This document shows, in pieces, positions 29,476 through 37,955 of a stretch of 40,609 nt of DNA (its first letter is position 1; each line of letters begins with the position of its first letter). Below the pieces are notes generated by a model. The model was not told the origin of the DNA and searched no databases. It saw only the letters and a program-made list of their open reading frames with translations. The stretch is from contig JAQTTG010000011.1 in assembly GCA_028710885.1 (NCBI GenBank), forward strand, positions 1 through 40,609, read 5' to 3'. Origin of the DNA: Sulfuricurvum sp. Its GTDB lineage: Bacteria > Campylobacterota > Campylobacteria > Campylobacterales > Sulfurimonadaceae. Position numbers and translations under genes: made by a program.

Positions 29476-29503
29476 GGTTTTATTATATTTCGCGGAGCAA
29501 ACA

Positions 29504-30001
29504 GTGGAACAAAAAGAACCTATGACAAAATACGGGTTTCAGCGATTAAGTGATGAACTCAATACCCTTAAAAATGTTGATTTACCGGCCGTTAATGCTG
29601 AGATTGAGCGTGCTAAAGAGTACGGCGATTTAAAAGAAAATTCTGAATACCATGCAGCGCGTGAAAAACAGGCATTTATCGGTACTCGTATCGCAGAACT
29701 CGGAGAGGTGATTTCACGTGCGCAAATCGTTGATCCGAGCGAACTTGAACATGCCCGTATCAGTTTTGGTTCCACGGTAGTTTTGTCTGATATTGACAGT
29801 GATACAGAGGTCACTTATACGATTGTCGGCGGATGCGAGAGTAATCCAGAACGTGGGCTAATTTCGTTTAATTCACCATTGGCAAAACAGCTTTTGGGGC
29901 GTGAAGAAGGGGATGAGCTCAATGCAAAACTCCCAGGTGGAACCAAAAATTTTGAAGTGCTCGAAGTGAAATATCAGGAGATCGTATTTGAAAGTCATTA
30001 A
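29504..30001 (+). CDS. greA: Transcription elongation factor GreA
   Basis: The N-terminal coiled coil (LSDELNTLKNVDLPAVNAEI) has the tip acidic residues and the invariant GDLKENSEYHAAREKQAFI; the C-terminal FKBP-like domain has ISFGSTVVLSDIDSDTE, YTIVGGCESNPERGLISFNS and PLAKQLLGREEGDE. It rescues backtracked RNA polymerase. GTG at 29504 gives EQKEPMTKYGF, matching the N-terminus typical of the phylum; it has a CGGAG ribosome-binding site 6-7 bases upstream. The frame extends to an ATG at 29474 that lies inside the promoter. 165 residues is the usual length. Its 3' end overlaps argC by 14 bases. Confidence 0.95.
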   Translation: MEQKEPMTKYGFQRLSDELNTLKNVDLPAVNAEIERAKEYGDLKENSEYHAAREKQAFIGTRIAELGEVISRAQIVDPSELEHARISFGSTVVLSDIDSDTEVTYTIVGGCESNPERGLISFNSPLAKQLLGREEGDELNAKLPGGTKNFEVLEVKYQEIVFESH

Positions 30002-31001
30002 TGTCGGCATTATTGGAGTCAGTGGCTATACGGGTTTAGAACTCGTTAAAATGCTAATTAATCATCCGATTTTTACCCTCACTTATTGTGCTAATACCGA
30101 AGGCGAGACGACTCTTAGTGTGCTGCATCCTTCATTGATGGGGGTATGTGATCTTAGTGTTGACAAAGTCGATTTGGATCGTGCTGCAGCAGAATGTGCA
30201 CTTGTCTTTTTGGCATTACCACACAAAACAGCGATGAATACTGCAAAAGGGTTGTTAGATCGTGGGGTAAAAGTAGTTGATCTCTCAGCTGATTATCGCC
30301 TTTCAGCTGAAAATTACGAAGCATTTTATTGTGAGCATGAAGACATTGATAATCTCTCACATGCGATTTATTCGATTCCCGAATTGCATGGAAATATTGC
30401 AAAAGGCGCCCGTCTTATTGCTAACCCAGGATGTCATGTTACAGCTAGTTTAATGGCATTAACACCATTCTTGGATCACATCGATTTGACTCAGCCGATT
30501 TTTATCGATTCTAAAACAGGTGTGTCGGGTGCCGGAAAATCACCGAGTGCAGCCGTTCACTATGTGAGTGTTAATGATAATATCAATTGCTATAATATCA
30601 TCAAACATCGTCATGCAACTGAGATCGAGCAACATGCATCAGCTTTGTGTTCTCATGATGTAAAAGTGACCTTTGTCCCTTCGCTTGTCCCAATGACACG
30701 AGGGATGTTGGCATGTGTGTATGCAACATTGAAAACGTCGTGTGATCCTTTGGTCATGATGGAATCATTTTATGCGGACAAAGCATTTGTACGTGTTAGA
30801 ACCGCGCCACCGCATACTAAAATGACATCTGGGACCAATTTCGCTGATGTATACGCAACACGACATGGGAATGCATTGGTTTCGATGTGTGCGATTGACA
30901 ATTTGATGCGTGGAGCAAGTTCACAAGCACTTGTAAATGCTAACCTCATGATGGGGTTGGATGAAGGACTTGGAATTCCTAAAATTGCATATGTTCCCTA
31001 A
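29988..31001 (+). CDS. argC: N-acetyl-gamma-glutamyl-phosphate reductase
   Basis: NADP-binding start INVGIIGVSGYTGLELVKML, LALPHKTAM, VVDLSADYRL and the catalytic Cys149 in ANPGCHVTASLMAL, then DSKTGVSGAGKSPSAAVHYV and the His region ATEIEQHA. It reduces N-acetylglutamyl phosphate to the semialdehyde in arginine synthesis. A TTG start at 29988 is supported by AGGAG (29976-29980) at 7-base spacing and overlaps greA. 337 residues is normal for the family. The TTG start and overlap suggest translational coupling with greA. Confidence 0.95.
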   Translation: MKVINVGIIGVSGYTGLELVKMLINHPIFTLTYCANTEGETTLSVLHPSLMGVCDLSVDKVDLDRAAAECALVFLALPHKTAMNTAKGLLDRGVKVVDLSADYRLSAENYEAFYCEHEDIDNLSHAIYSIPELHGNIAKGARLIANPGCHVTASLMALTPFLDHIDLTQPIFIDSKTGVSGAGKSPSAAVHYVSVNDNINCYNIIKHRHATEIEQHASALCSHDVKVTFVPSLVPMTRGMLACVYATLKTSCDPLVMMESFYADKAFVRVRTAPPHTKMTSGTNFADVYATRHGNALVSMCAIDNLMRGASSQALVNANLMMGLDEGLGIPKIAYVP

Positions 31002-31734
31002 ATATCTTCTTTCAGATGCGATATTAATTGCCGATGCCCACTGCGCCCCGTGGCGTACTGATTTTATTGATTTTCTTTATGCACTTGAATCGGGTGCAAT
31101 TATAACTCCGCAGCTTATTTTGATGGGCGATATCTTTGATATGCTTTATGGCCCTATTCCCAGTACGTATCGTTATAATACTCAAGGTCTTGCCCTCATT
31201 AACCGTCTTGCAGAAAAAATTGAAATCATTTATCTCGAAGGGAATCACGATTTTCTCCTTCAGGATTTATTGCCAAAAGTACATGTTGTTCGTCGTGAGA
31301 ATCAGCCTCTTGTAATGAAATACGAAGATAAAACGATAGCATTCTCTCATGGGGACAGTGTTATGGGAAGCGGATATGAGATATATACAACACTTATCCG
31401 CAATCGTATCATATTAACGTTACTTCGAGGGATTGATACTTTAGGTGGTGGTTTTATCGTAAAATGGCTGGAAAAGCAGATGAAGCGAAAAACGCATTGT
31501 CGCCTTATTGAAGATTTTGAGCCATTAATAAAAGAGAGAATGTCGTTATTAAAATTGGATTTGATTGATATTCTTATCGAGGGACATTTCCACCAAAATA
31601 GGATATTTAATTTCCATGGATTACAATACATAAATATTGGTGCTTTTGCTTGCAATGAAAGATACTTTAGTGTACAATCAATGCAAAATCAGCCGTTATT
31701 ACACGAAGCAGTTTTTCGTAAGGAGCCCCTATGA
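30991..31734 (+). CDS. Calcineurin-like metallophosphoesterase (LpxH-like)
   Basis: All five metallophosphoesterase blocks are present: DAH (IADAHCAPW), GDIFD, GNHDFLL, the SHGDSV block and GHFHQNRIF. The order and the LMGDIFDMLYG and YLEGNHDFLL contexts resemble UDP-2,3-diacylglucosamine diphosphatase (LpxH) of lipid A synthesis, but many Campylobacterota use another enzyme for that step, so substrate is uncertain. The frame is open from ATG 30961; I favour 30991 because the D-x-H motif then lies near the N-terminus as usual, though neither start has a convincing ribosome-binding site. It overlaps argC and, by ATGA, cheV. Confidence 0.75.
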   Translation: MFPKYLLSDAILIADAHCAPWRTDFIDFLYALESGAIITPQLILMGDIFDMLYGPIPSTYRYNTQGLALINRLAEKIEIIYLEGNHDFLLQDLLPKVHVVRRENQPLVMKYEDKTIAFSHGDSVMGSGYEIYTTLIRNRIILTLLRGIDTLGGGFIVKWLEKQMKRKTHCRLIEDFEPLIKERMSLLKLDLIDILIEGHFHQNRIFNFHGLQYINIGAFACNERYFSVQSMQNQPLLHEAVFRKEPL

Positions 31735-32675
31735 AGGGACAAGGTGAGATATTAAAAGTCGGCACAAATGAGATGGAATTGGTCGATTTTCGTATATTTA
31801 AGCGTGAAGGCGATGAAATATACGAGGGGATATACGGGGTTAACGTAGCAAAAGTACGTGAGATTATCCGATTTCCAAAATTGACTGAATTACCAGGAGT
31901 TCCGTCGTTTGTTGAGGGGATTTTTGATTTGCGGGGCGTTGTTATTCCTGTTGTCAACTTAGCAAAATGGATGGGTGTTGAATCTTCTGAGGAAATGGAT
32001 AGAAATGCACGGGTTATTATTGCTGAATTCAATAATATTCTTATTGGCTTTGTGGTACATGAAGCTAAACGTATTCGTCGTATCAACTGGAAAGATATTG
32101 AACCGGCCTCTTTTGTCTCTTCGCAAGGAGGGCTGGACGGTTCTAAGATTACCGGTGTTACTCGAATTGAAGACGACTCTGTTCTTTTAATTTTGGATTT
32201 AGAAGGTGTTGTTCAAGAATTGGGTCTTTTTCAGCCTTCAAGCGGTACTTTGGAAGATGGAAAATACCATTTCACTGGTCATGTTTTACTTTTGGATGAC
32301 AGCTCAACAGCGCGTCGTATTATAAAAGAAGCATTGGTGCAAATGGGTTTTGATGTTCTGGAAGCAACGAATGGAGAACAGGGACTTGCTGTTTTGGAAG
32401 AGTTGTACACCAAATATGGTGCAGATATCTCTTCGAAACTGCGTCTAATTGCATCGGATATCGAGATGCCGCTGATGGATGGTTTTCATTTTGCTGCAAA
32501 AGTAAAATCAGATAATCGATTTAAAATGATACCGATTGTATTTAACTCTTCAATCAGTGATCATTTCAGCGAAATTCGTGGAAAAGAAGCCGGCGGAGAA
32601 GCATATTTGGTCAAATTTGATTCGAATTTATTTTACGATGAAGTAGCACGTGTCGTTCGTGCTCATATTGAATAG
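31731..32675 (+). CDS. cheV: Chemotaxis coupling protein CheV (CheW-REC fusion)
   Basis: An N-terminal CheW-like domain (about 1-165) with GVNVAKVREIIRFPKLTELP, VEGIFDLRGVVIPVVNLAKW and HEAKRIRRINW is joined to a receiver domain (about 180-314) with VLLLDDSSTARRII and phospho-acceptor D243 (ASDIEMPLMDG), Ser in VFNSSI and Lys in YLVKFD. CheV couples receptors to CheA and adapts through phosphorylation. Preceded by AAGGAG and overlapping the previous stop by ATGA; cheA follows 10 bases later. Confidence 0.93.
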   Translation: MKGQGEILKVGTNEMELVDFRIFKREGDEIYEGIYGVNVAKVREIIRFPKLTELPGVPSFVEGIFDLRGVVIPVVNLAKWMGVESSEEMDRNARVIIAEFNNILIGFVVHEAKRIRRINWKDIEPASFVSSQGGLDGSKITGVTRIEDDSVLLILDLEGVVQELGLFQPSSGTLEDGKYHFTGHVLLLDDSSTARRIIKEALVQMGFDVLEATNGEQGLAVLEELYTKYGADISSKLRLIASDIEMPLMDGFHFAAKVKSDNRFKMIPIVFNSSISDHFSEIRGKEAGGEAYLVKFDSNLFYDEVARVVRAHIE

Positions 32676-32685
32676 GGGTTAGGCA

Positions 32686-35154
32686 ATGGATGAATTTCAA
32701 GAGATATTACAAGACTTTTTGGTCGAGTCATTTGAGCTGATTGAACAACTTGACCAAGACCTTGTCGAATTGGAATCGCGACCCGATGATTTAGATTTGC
32801 TCAATCGTATTTTTCGGGTAGCCCATACCATCAAAGGGGCGAGTTCGTTTTTAAATTTTGATGTGTTGACCCATTTGACTCATCATATGGAAAACCTTCT
32901 TAATATGGCTCGACATGGGGATTTAGTCATAGATGCTGATGTCATGGATGTTATCCTTGAATCAATCGATTTGATGAAAGCACTCCTCACTCGTATTCGT
33001 GATAGTGGAGTTGATTCAGGATTAGAAATTTCTGCATGTGTTATGCGTCTTGATGCTGTTGCTAATGGTACGGAAGCTCCAGCCGAAGCACCTGTTGCTA
33101 CTCCTGTAGAAGAACCAAAAGTAGTTGAAGCCGCAACAGAAGAAGATGCTGATTATTCAGGGATGAGCGAAGCCGAAGTAGAAGCAGAGATTGAGCGTTT
33201 GATTGCTGCTCGTCAAGTAGAAGATGCAGCAAAACGAGCGCATAAAGCTGAAGTATCTGCTTCGGCTGAAGAACCTGATTATGCAGGCATGAGTGATGAT
33301 GAGGTAGAGGCTGAAATTCAAAGATTACTAGCCGAACGTCAAGCTGAAGATGCGGCAAAACGAGCGCATAAAGTGGAAGAGCCTGTAGCACAAAAGGCGC
33401 AACCAGCTCCTGCCCCTGTAGTCGCTGCAACTCCGGCAGTTCCAGTAAAACCTGCAGCAGCGCCGGCTCCTAGACGAACAGAAGCAAAAGAAGATGGTGA
33501 AAGTCGTGGTGGCTCATCTGTTGAGCAAACGATTCGTGTAGATGTTAAACGGCTGGATCATTTGATGAATCTGATTGGAGAATTGGTTCTTGGTAAAAAC
33601 CGTCTGATTAAAATTAATGATGATGTTGAAGAACGCTATGAAGGGGAAGCATTTCTCGAAGAACTTAACCAAGTTGTATCAATTGTTTCTCTAGTAACAA
33701 CAGATCTACAAATCGCTGTTATGAAAACACGTATGCTTCCAATTGGAAAAGTATTTAATAAATTTCCGCGTATGATTCGTGATCTTTCACGTGAATTGAA
33801 CAAAAAAATTGAGCTTGAGATTACGGGTGAAGAGACAGAGCTTGATAAGTCGATTGTCGAGGAAATTGGTGATCCGTTGGTACATATCATCCGTAACTCG
33901 TGTGATCATGGAATCGAAGTACCAAACGTTCGACTTAATGCAGGTAAAGAAGAGATAGGGACTATACAGCTACGAGCATATCATGAAGGCAATCATATTG
34001 TCATCCAAATCATTGATGATGGTAAAGGGCTTGATGCAGATATGTTGAAAGCTAAATCAATTGAAAAAGGGATTATTACCGAAAAAGAGGCTGACGGAAT
34101 GTCTGAAAAAGAGGCCTTTGGTCTTATTTTCCGACCAGGATTCTCGACTGCTGCACAAGTTACCAGCGTTTCAGGTCGCGGAGTCGGAATGGACGTGGTG
34201 AAAACCAACATTGAAAAGTTAAATGGGATGATTGATATTGATTCTGAGGTAGGAAAAGGGACTTCTATGAAGCTTAAAATTCCTCTTACCTTGGCAATTA
34301 TTCAAGCGTTGCTTGTCGGCGTCCAGGAAGAATATTATGCGATTCCTCTTGCTTCTGTTTTGGAAACGGTACGTATCAGTAAAGATGAAATTTATACTGT
34401 TGAGAGTCGTTCGGTTATGCGTCTTCGTGACGAAGTCCTTTCACTTGTCCACATCGGAGATATTTTTGAAGTGGAACGGGTCTTTGACAATAGCGAACAT
34501 GCCTATGTTGTTGTACTTGGTCTTGCAGAGAGCAAAATCGGTCTTATTGTCGACTCTCTTGTCGGTCAAGAAGAGATTGTTATTAAATCTCTCGGCGAAT
34601 ATCTCAAAGGGATTGAAGGGATTGCCGGAGCAACGATTCGCGGTGATGGTGGCGTAACATTGATTGTTGACGTAGCGGCATTGATGCAAATGGCTAAATC
34701 AGTTAAATCGACGGTTGGCCAAGAGAGTGCTGAATCCAAAGGGCGTTCCGGTGCAAAAAATAAGCCTAGCGATTACACCGTAATGATCGTTGATGATTCT
34801 AAAACCGACCGTACCATTATGCGTAAAGCATTAGAGCCGTTGGGAATTACTCTTGTCGAAGCAACTGATGGTGTTGAAGCACTCAATATTTTAAAGCAGG
34901 GTGACCATATGTTTGATGGTATGTTGGTAGATATCGAAATGCCGAGAATGGATGGATATACATTGGCAGCTGAGATTAAAAAATACAACAAATACAAAAA
35001 CCTTCCGCTTATTGCCGTAACGTCACGAACAGGGAAAGCGGATCGTATGCGCGGAGTGGAATCAGGAATGGTTGAATACATCACCAAACCATACTCACCG
35101 GAGTATTTGATGAATGTTGTCAAACGCAATATCAAGTTTAACGAGGGGCTATAA
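32686..35154 (+). CDS. cheA: Chemotaxis kinase CheA with C-terminal receiver (CheAY)
   Basis: 822 residues. HPt domain with phosphorylated H47 (RVAHTIKGASSFL); a variable linker (about 130-280) carrying two 42-residue repeats and a Pro/Ala-rich stretch instead of a clear P2 domain; P3 dimerisation helices (VKRLDHLMNLIGELVLGKN, TRMLPIGKVFNKFPRMIRDL); the ATPase P4 with N-box HIIRNSCDHGIEVP, IIDDGKGLD, GFSTAAQVTSVSGRGVGMDVV; the CheW-like P5 (LLVGVQEEYYAIPLASVLE); and a receiver domain from about 700 with IVDDSKTDRTI and acceptor D749 (VDIEMPRMDG). A receiver on CheA is typical of Campylobacterota and may act as a phosphate sink. Confidence 0.96.
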   Translation: MDEFQEILQDFLVESFELIEQLDQDLVELESRPDDLDLLNRIFRVAHTIKGASSFLNFDVLTHLTHHMENLLNMARHGDLVIDADVMDVILESIDLMKALLTRIRDSGVDSGLEISACVMRLDAVANGTEAPAEAPVATPVEEPKVVEAATEEDADYSGMSEAEVEAEIERLIAARQVEDAAKRAHKAEVSASAEEPDYAGMSDDEVEAEIQRLLAERQAEDAAKRAHKVEEPVAQKAQPAPAPVVAATPAVPVKPAAAPAPRRTEAKEDGESRGGSSVEQTIRVDVKRLDHLMNLIGELVLGKNRLIKINDDVEERYEGEAFLEELNQVVSIVSLVTTDLQIAVMKTRMLPIGKVFNKFPRMIRDLSRELNKKIELEITGEETELDKSIVEEIGDPLVHIIRNSCDHGIEVPNVRLNAGKEEIGTIQLRAYHEGNHIVIQIIDDGKGLDADMLKAKSIEKGIITEKEADGMSEKEAFGLIFRPGFSTAAQVTSVSGRGVGMDVVKTNIEKLNGMIDIDSEVGKGTSMKLKIPLTLAIIQALLVGVQEEYYAIPLASVLETVRISKDEIYTVESRSVMRLRDEVLSLVHIGDIFEVERVFDNSEHAYVVVLGLAESKIGLIVDSLVGQEEIVIKSLGEYLKGIEGIAGATIRGDGGVTLIVDVAALMQMAKSVKSTVGQESAESKGRSGAKNKPSDYTVMIVDDSKTDRTIMRKALEPLGITLVEATDGVEALNILKQGDHMFDGMLVDIEMPRMDGYTLAAEIKKYNKYKNLPLIAVTSRTGKADRMRGVESGMVEYITKPYSPEYLMNVVKRNIKFNEGL
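33151..33402 (+). repeat. Two 126-bp (42-codon) tandem repeats in the CheA linker
   Basis: Units 33151-33276 and 33277-33402 both encode DY-[SA]-GMS-x2-EVEAEI-[EQ]-RL, then AxRQ-x-EDAAKRAHK. The third-codon positions differ widely, so the repeats are old or kept by selection on the protein. Confidence 0.8.
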
Positions 35155-35156
35155 TC

Positions 35157-35651
35157 ATGAGTGAAAAATTACAGCAAATTATAAACAGACAGAACAAAAC
35201 CCTCTCGGGTGAAGATACAAAAATCGATGAAGTGATTCAATTAGTTGGTTTCATCGTGGGGGATGAAGAGTTCTCGGTACCCATTTTGAGTATTCAAGAG
35301 ATTATTAAGCCGATTTCATGGACACGTGTTCCTCAAACGCCAGCATATATTTTGGGTGTATTTAACCTCCGTGGTTCTGTTATCCCATTGATCGACTTGC
35401 GTTCACGTTTTGGATTAGAAATGATTAAACATACAGAAGAGACTCGCTTTATCGTTATGAAAAATGGTGATGATGTCGCTGGATTCGTCATTGATCGTCT
35501 CACTGAAGCAATTCGTCTTCCAAAACGGGATGTTGGACCTGCTCCTGAAACAATTTCAGAAAGTGAAAGTATGATAGATGGTGTTGGAAAACAAGCTGAC
35601 CGTATTATTACAATACTAAAAGTTTGGAAACTCTTAGAGAGAAATTTTTAA
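35157..35651 (+). CDS. cheW: Chemotaxis adaptor CheW
   Basis: A single CheW domain: VGFIVGDEEFSVPILSIQEI, then TRVPQTPAYILGVFNLRGSV, IPLIDLRSRFGL, FVIDRLTEAIRLP, IDGVGKQADRIITILKVWKL. It links chemoreceptors to CheA. It starts 2 bases after the cheA stop with GAGGGG as ribosome-binding site, so cheV-cheA-cheW form one operon. 164 residues is usual. Confidence 0.95.
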   Translation: MSEKLQQIINRQNKTLSGEDTKIDEVIQLVGFIVGDEEFSVPILSIQEIIKPISWTRVPQTPAYILGVFNLRGSVIPLIDLRSRFGLEMIKHTEETRFIVMKNGDDVAGFVIDRLTEAIRLPKRDVGPAPETISESESMIDGVGKQADRIITILKVWKLLERNF

Positions 35652-35668
35652 TTCCGTTCCATTTATGG

Positions 35669-35674
35669 CACAAT
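35669..35674 (+). promoter_or_regulatory. Weak -10-like box (CACAAT) before pepP
   Basis: CACAAT ends 6 bases before the pepP ATG; the string ACAATATC-R-CCATG is shared with the leaderless-looking start at 23699. No ribosome-binding site is present. Confidence 0.35.
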
Positions 35675-35680
35675 ATCGCC

Positions 35681-36988
35681 ATGAATGAAATACACTTTTA
35701 CAATCGCCGCGCTAAACTCCTTGACCTTATGGAAGAGGGGATAGCAATCCTTACCTCTGCACCCATTCAAACCCGTTCAAACGATACTGAATTCCCTTAT
35801 CGTCAAAACAGCGACTTTTATTATCTATGCGGATTTAACGAAGACAATGCCGTATTGGTACTGATCAAAACTCCCAATGCATCGAAAACGATCCTTTTTG
35901 TTGAAGCGCATAATGCCGAGCACGCGTTATGGAACGGTGCGCGGTTGGGTATCGATGGTGCGCGGGAACGATTTAGCGTTGATGAGATACGGGATGTAGC
36001 AGAGTATGCGAAGGATGTAAAAGAGCTTTTGCGAGAACATATCAACCTCTATATTGATCTCTACAGTGATTCAGCACGACTCAACGAAGCCAAATCAGCC
36101 GCACAATCGCTCCATAGCACTCGCGGTGCCAAACGCCATATCCGCTCCATACTCGATGTCACCTATCTAATCCGATCCCTGCGCCTTATCAAAACTTCCG
36201 AAGAGATCGATGCGATACGTCGAGCGGTTACGATCACCGCTGAAGCACATCATGAAGCGATGCGAGTCTGTAAGAGCGGAATGCGAGAATATCAACTCCA
36301 AGCCGCTATGAGCTATGTTTTTTTGAATAACGGTGCATCCGCTGAAGCGTACGGTGCTATCGTCGCGGGGGGAAATAACGCCAATACACTGCATTATATC
36401 GATAACCGCGATGAGCTTCGCGATGGCAATTTGGTTCTGATCGATGCGGCGTGTGAGTGGGAACTCTACGCCAGTGACATTACCCGCACGTTTCCCATCA
36501 ACGGAAAATTTAGCGAGGGACAGCGTGAAGTTTATAACGCCGTTTTGGATGTGCAGTTAAAAGTGATCGACGCGATCAAACCGGGCGTCAAACGCGACTG
36601 GCTTCAAACCTATAGCGAAGAGTTGTTGAGCGATGCGTTGATTGCTTTAGGGGTTTTAAACGGTGAGCGAGAAGCGCTGATGGAAGCCAAAGAGCATAAA
36701 AAATACGCTCCGCATGGCATTGGGCACTGGATGGGATTAGATGTCCATGACCCGTGTCCGTATGTGGATGAGACGGGAGAGTCGTTGGCATTTGAAGTGG
36801 GGATGGTGATGACGATCGAACCTGGGCTGTACTTTCGCGCGGATGATGAGTCGGTTCCTAAACGTTATCGCGGCATCGGTATCCGCATCGAGGACAATAT
36901 CCTTGTCACAGAAAACGGATATGAGAATCTCTCATCGATGATTGCCAAGAGTGTGGAGGAGATTGAAGCTGTATGTAATCAGTTATAG
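35681..36988 (+). CDS. pepP: Xaa-Pro aminopeptidase (aminopeptidase P, M24B)
   Basis: The N-terminal creatinase-like domain (about 1-165) has SDFYYLCGFNEDNAVLVL; the pita-bread catalytic domain shows the five metal ligands: Asp in LIDAACEWELYASDITRTF (two Asp), His in HGIGHWMGLDVHDP, Glu in TIEPGLYF and Glu in GIRIEDNILVTENG. It removes an N-terminal residue before proline. The frame extends upstream to 35624 inside cheW, but ATG 35681 gives the normal MNEIHFYNRRAKLLDLM start and 436 residues, close to the 441 of E. coli PepP. Its end overlaps the convergent minus-strand gene by 10 bases. Confidence 0.92.
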   Translation: MNEIHFYNRRAKLLDLMEEGIAILTSAPIQTRSNDTEFPYRQNSDFYYLCGFNEDNAVLVLIKTPNASKTILFVEAHNAEHALWNGARLGIDGARERFSVDEIRDVAEYAKDVKELLREHINLYIDLYSDSARLNEAKSAAQSLHSTRGAKRHIRSILDVTYLIRSLRLIKTSEEIDAIRRAVTITAEAHHEAMRVCKSGMREYQLQAAMSYVFLNNGASAEAYGAIVAGGNNANTLHYIDNRDELRDGNLVLIDAACEWELYASDITRTFPINGKFSEGQREVYNAVLDVQLKVIDAIKPGVKRDWLQTYSEELLSDALIALGVLNGEREALMEAKEHKKYAPHGIGHWMGLDVHDPCPYVDETGESLAFEVGMVMTIEPGLYFRADDESVPKRYRGIGIRIEDNILVTENGYENLSSMIAKSVEEIEAVCNQL

Positions 36989-37404
36989 CTATAACTCCAT
37001 CCGCTGAGACCCTCTTTCGCCTCTTTGAATCCTTCCGAATCCCCTAAAAAATCGATAATATGCAGCAGTGTCCACGGAATGGAATTAGCTTCGGCCTCAT
37101 CGACGATATGTTTGGGCATCGGAGTCTCTTGAGTCGTCAGGGCAAAGGCGATCCGTTCACGGTTGCTCAAAACATGACTCGTCGCAGTGATGTTATATTC
37201 ACGACAAAATTTTTCTAAAATGAGCGGTTTTACCTCTTCGGGGATTACATCAGCCGTATTGAGGATGATCGTAAAATGGATCGGATGACCTTCCGCCATC
37301 ATAGAGGGGCCCGCCATCATGATGAACTCTACCCCCTCCAAATGACGTGCAATTTCGCTTTGAGATAGGTAGCTGTGAACTTTGAGTGCTTGCATTTCCT
37401 GCAT
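36979..37404 (-). CDS. Unrecognised 141-aa cytoplasmic protein
   Basis: A soluble alpha/beta protein without membrane segments (YLSQSEIARHLEGVEFIMMA, HPIHFTIILNTADVIPEEVK, TSHVLSNRERIAFALTT, IPWTLLHIIDFLGD). Its start overlaps the stop of 37404-37883 by one base (TAATG on the minus strand), so the two are coupled. Codon use matches the core genome and both appear intact, suggesting a lineage-conserved pair rather than foreign DNA. No family is recognised. Confidence 0.65.
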   Translation of the reverse strand: MQEMQALKVHSYLSQSEIARHLEGVEFIMMAGPSMMAEGHPIHFTIILNTADVIPEEVKPLILEKFCREYNITATSHVLSNRERIAFALTTQETPMPKHIVDEAEANSIPWTLLHIIDFLGDSEGFKEAKEGLSGWSYSYN

Positions 37405-37883
37405 TAGACTTTTCCTTCAAGAATTTTGGTGATGAGCGAGGTCATACCGATGTGGAGGTTATAGTTGGTTGTGGGGAAGTCCACCAACTCGTTTTCGAGG
37501 TTGACGCTGTAACTGCTGAGATATGTCCCCAGCGTCTCCAAATCGATGGGTTGATAGGCATCGGTATCGATTTTGGTACGTGTGAGCTTTCCGAGAGCGT
37601 TGCTTTTGGCGAGGGTAAAAGCGAGGGTTTTGAGGCTGTAGAGATCGCACCATCGCAAAAAAAGTTCACGCGTGAGTTCACTATGACCCTTCCCCTCGGG
37701 ATCAAAGAGGAGATGCTGTTCGCGTAAGGGGATCAAAACGCTGAGAATCGCTTCACACAGCGGGAGACTTTTTTGCCGCCAAAAAGGGGCTTCGTCACTC
37801 CGATCCAGTCCGGTAGAAATGGCGCCGAGAATAGCGGAGGGTTCACCCGATTTGAGGAGTGACTCCATAGAATATAAAATCAT
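37404..37883 (-). CDS. Unrecognised 159-aa protein
   Basis: Soluble and largely helical (MESLLKSGEPSAILGAIST, LCEAILSVLIPLREQHLLFD, ELTRELFLRWCDLYSLKTLA, LGTYLSSYSVNLENELVDF). Parts such as FWRQKSLPLCEAILSVLIPL loosely recall helical segments of VirD4/TraG-type ATPases, but no Walker motifs are present and I do not assign it. A minus-strand TATAGT (plus 37893-37898) lies just upstream of the ATG; GAGG between them could be its ribosome-binding site. First gene of a two-gene unit. Confidence 0.6.
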   Translation of the reverse strand: MILYSMESLLKSGEPSAILGAISTGLDRSDEAPFWRQKSLPLCEAILSVLIPLREQHLLFDPEGKGHSELTRELFLRWCDLYSLKTLAFTLAKSNALGKLTRTKIDTDAYQPIDLETLGTYLSSYSVNLENELVDFPTTNYNLHIGMTSLITKILEGKV

Positions 37884-37924
37884 AAGTACCTCACTATATT
37901 TGGGTGCAACTTTAACCTTTTTTG

Positions 37925-37930
37925 TATAAT
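37925..37930 (+). promoter_or_regulatory. -10 box of the DUF445 gene
   Basis: TATAAT within TTTTTTGTATAATACG, 25 bases before the ATG at 37956, with TAGGAG as ribosome-binding site. It shares the short intergenic region with the minus-strand gene at 37404-37883. Confidence 0.6.
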
Positions 37931-37955
37931 ACGTGTATTAACAATAGGAGATTAT

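Noticed and set aside
33098-33430. Leu/Gln-rich minus-strand frame opposite the CheA linker
   Set aside because: It arises from the repeated Glu/Ala codons of the CheA linker read backwards and has no independent support.
35624-35680. Upstream extension of pepP from 35624
   Set aside because: It lies partly inside cheW and adds residues unlike aminopeptidase P; ATG 35681 gives the expected N-terminus.
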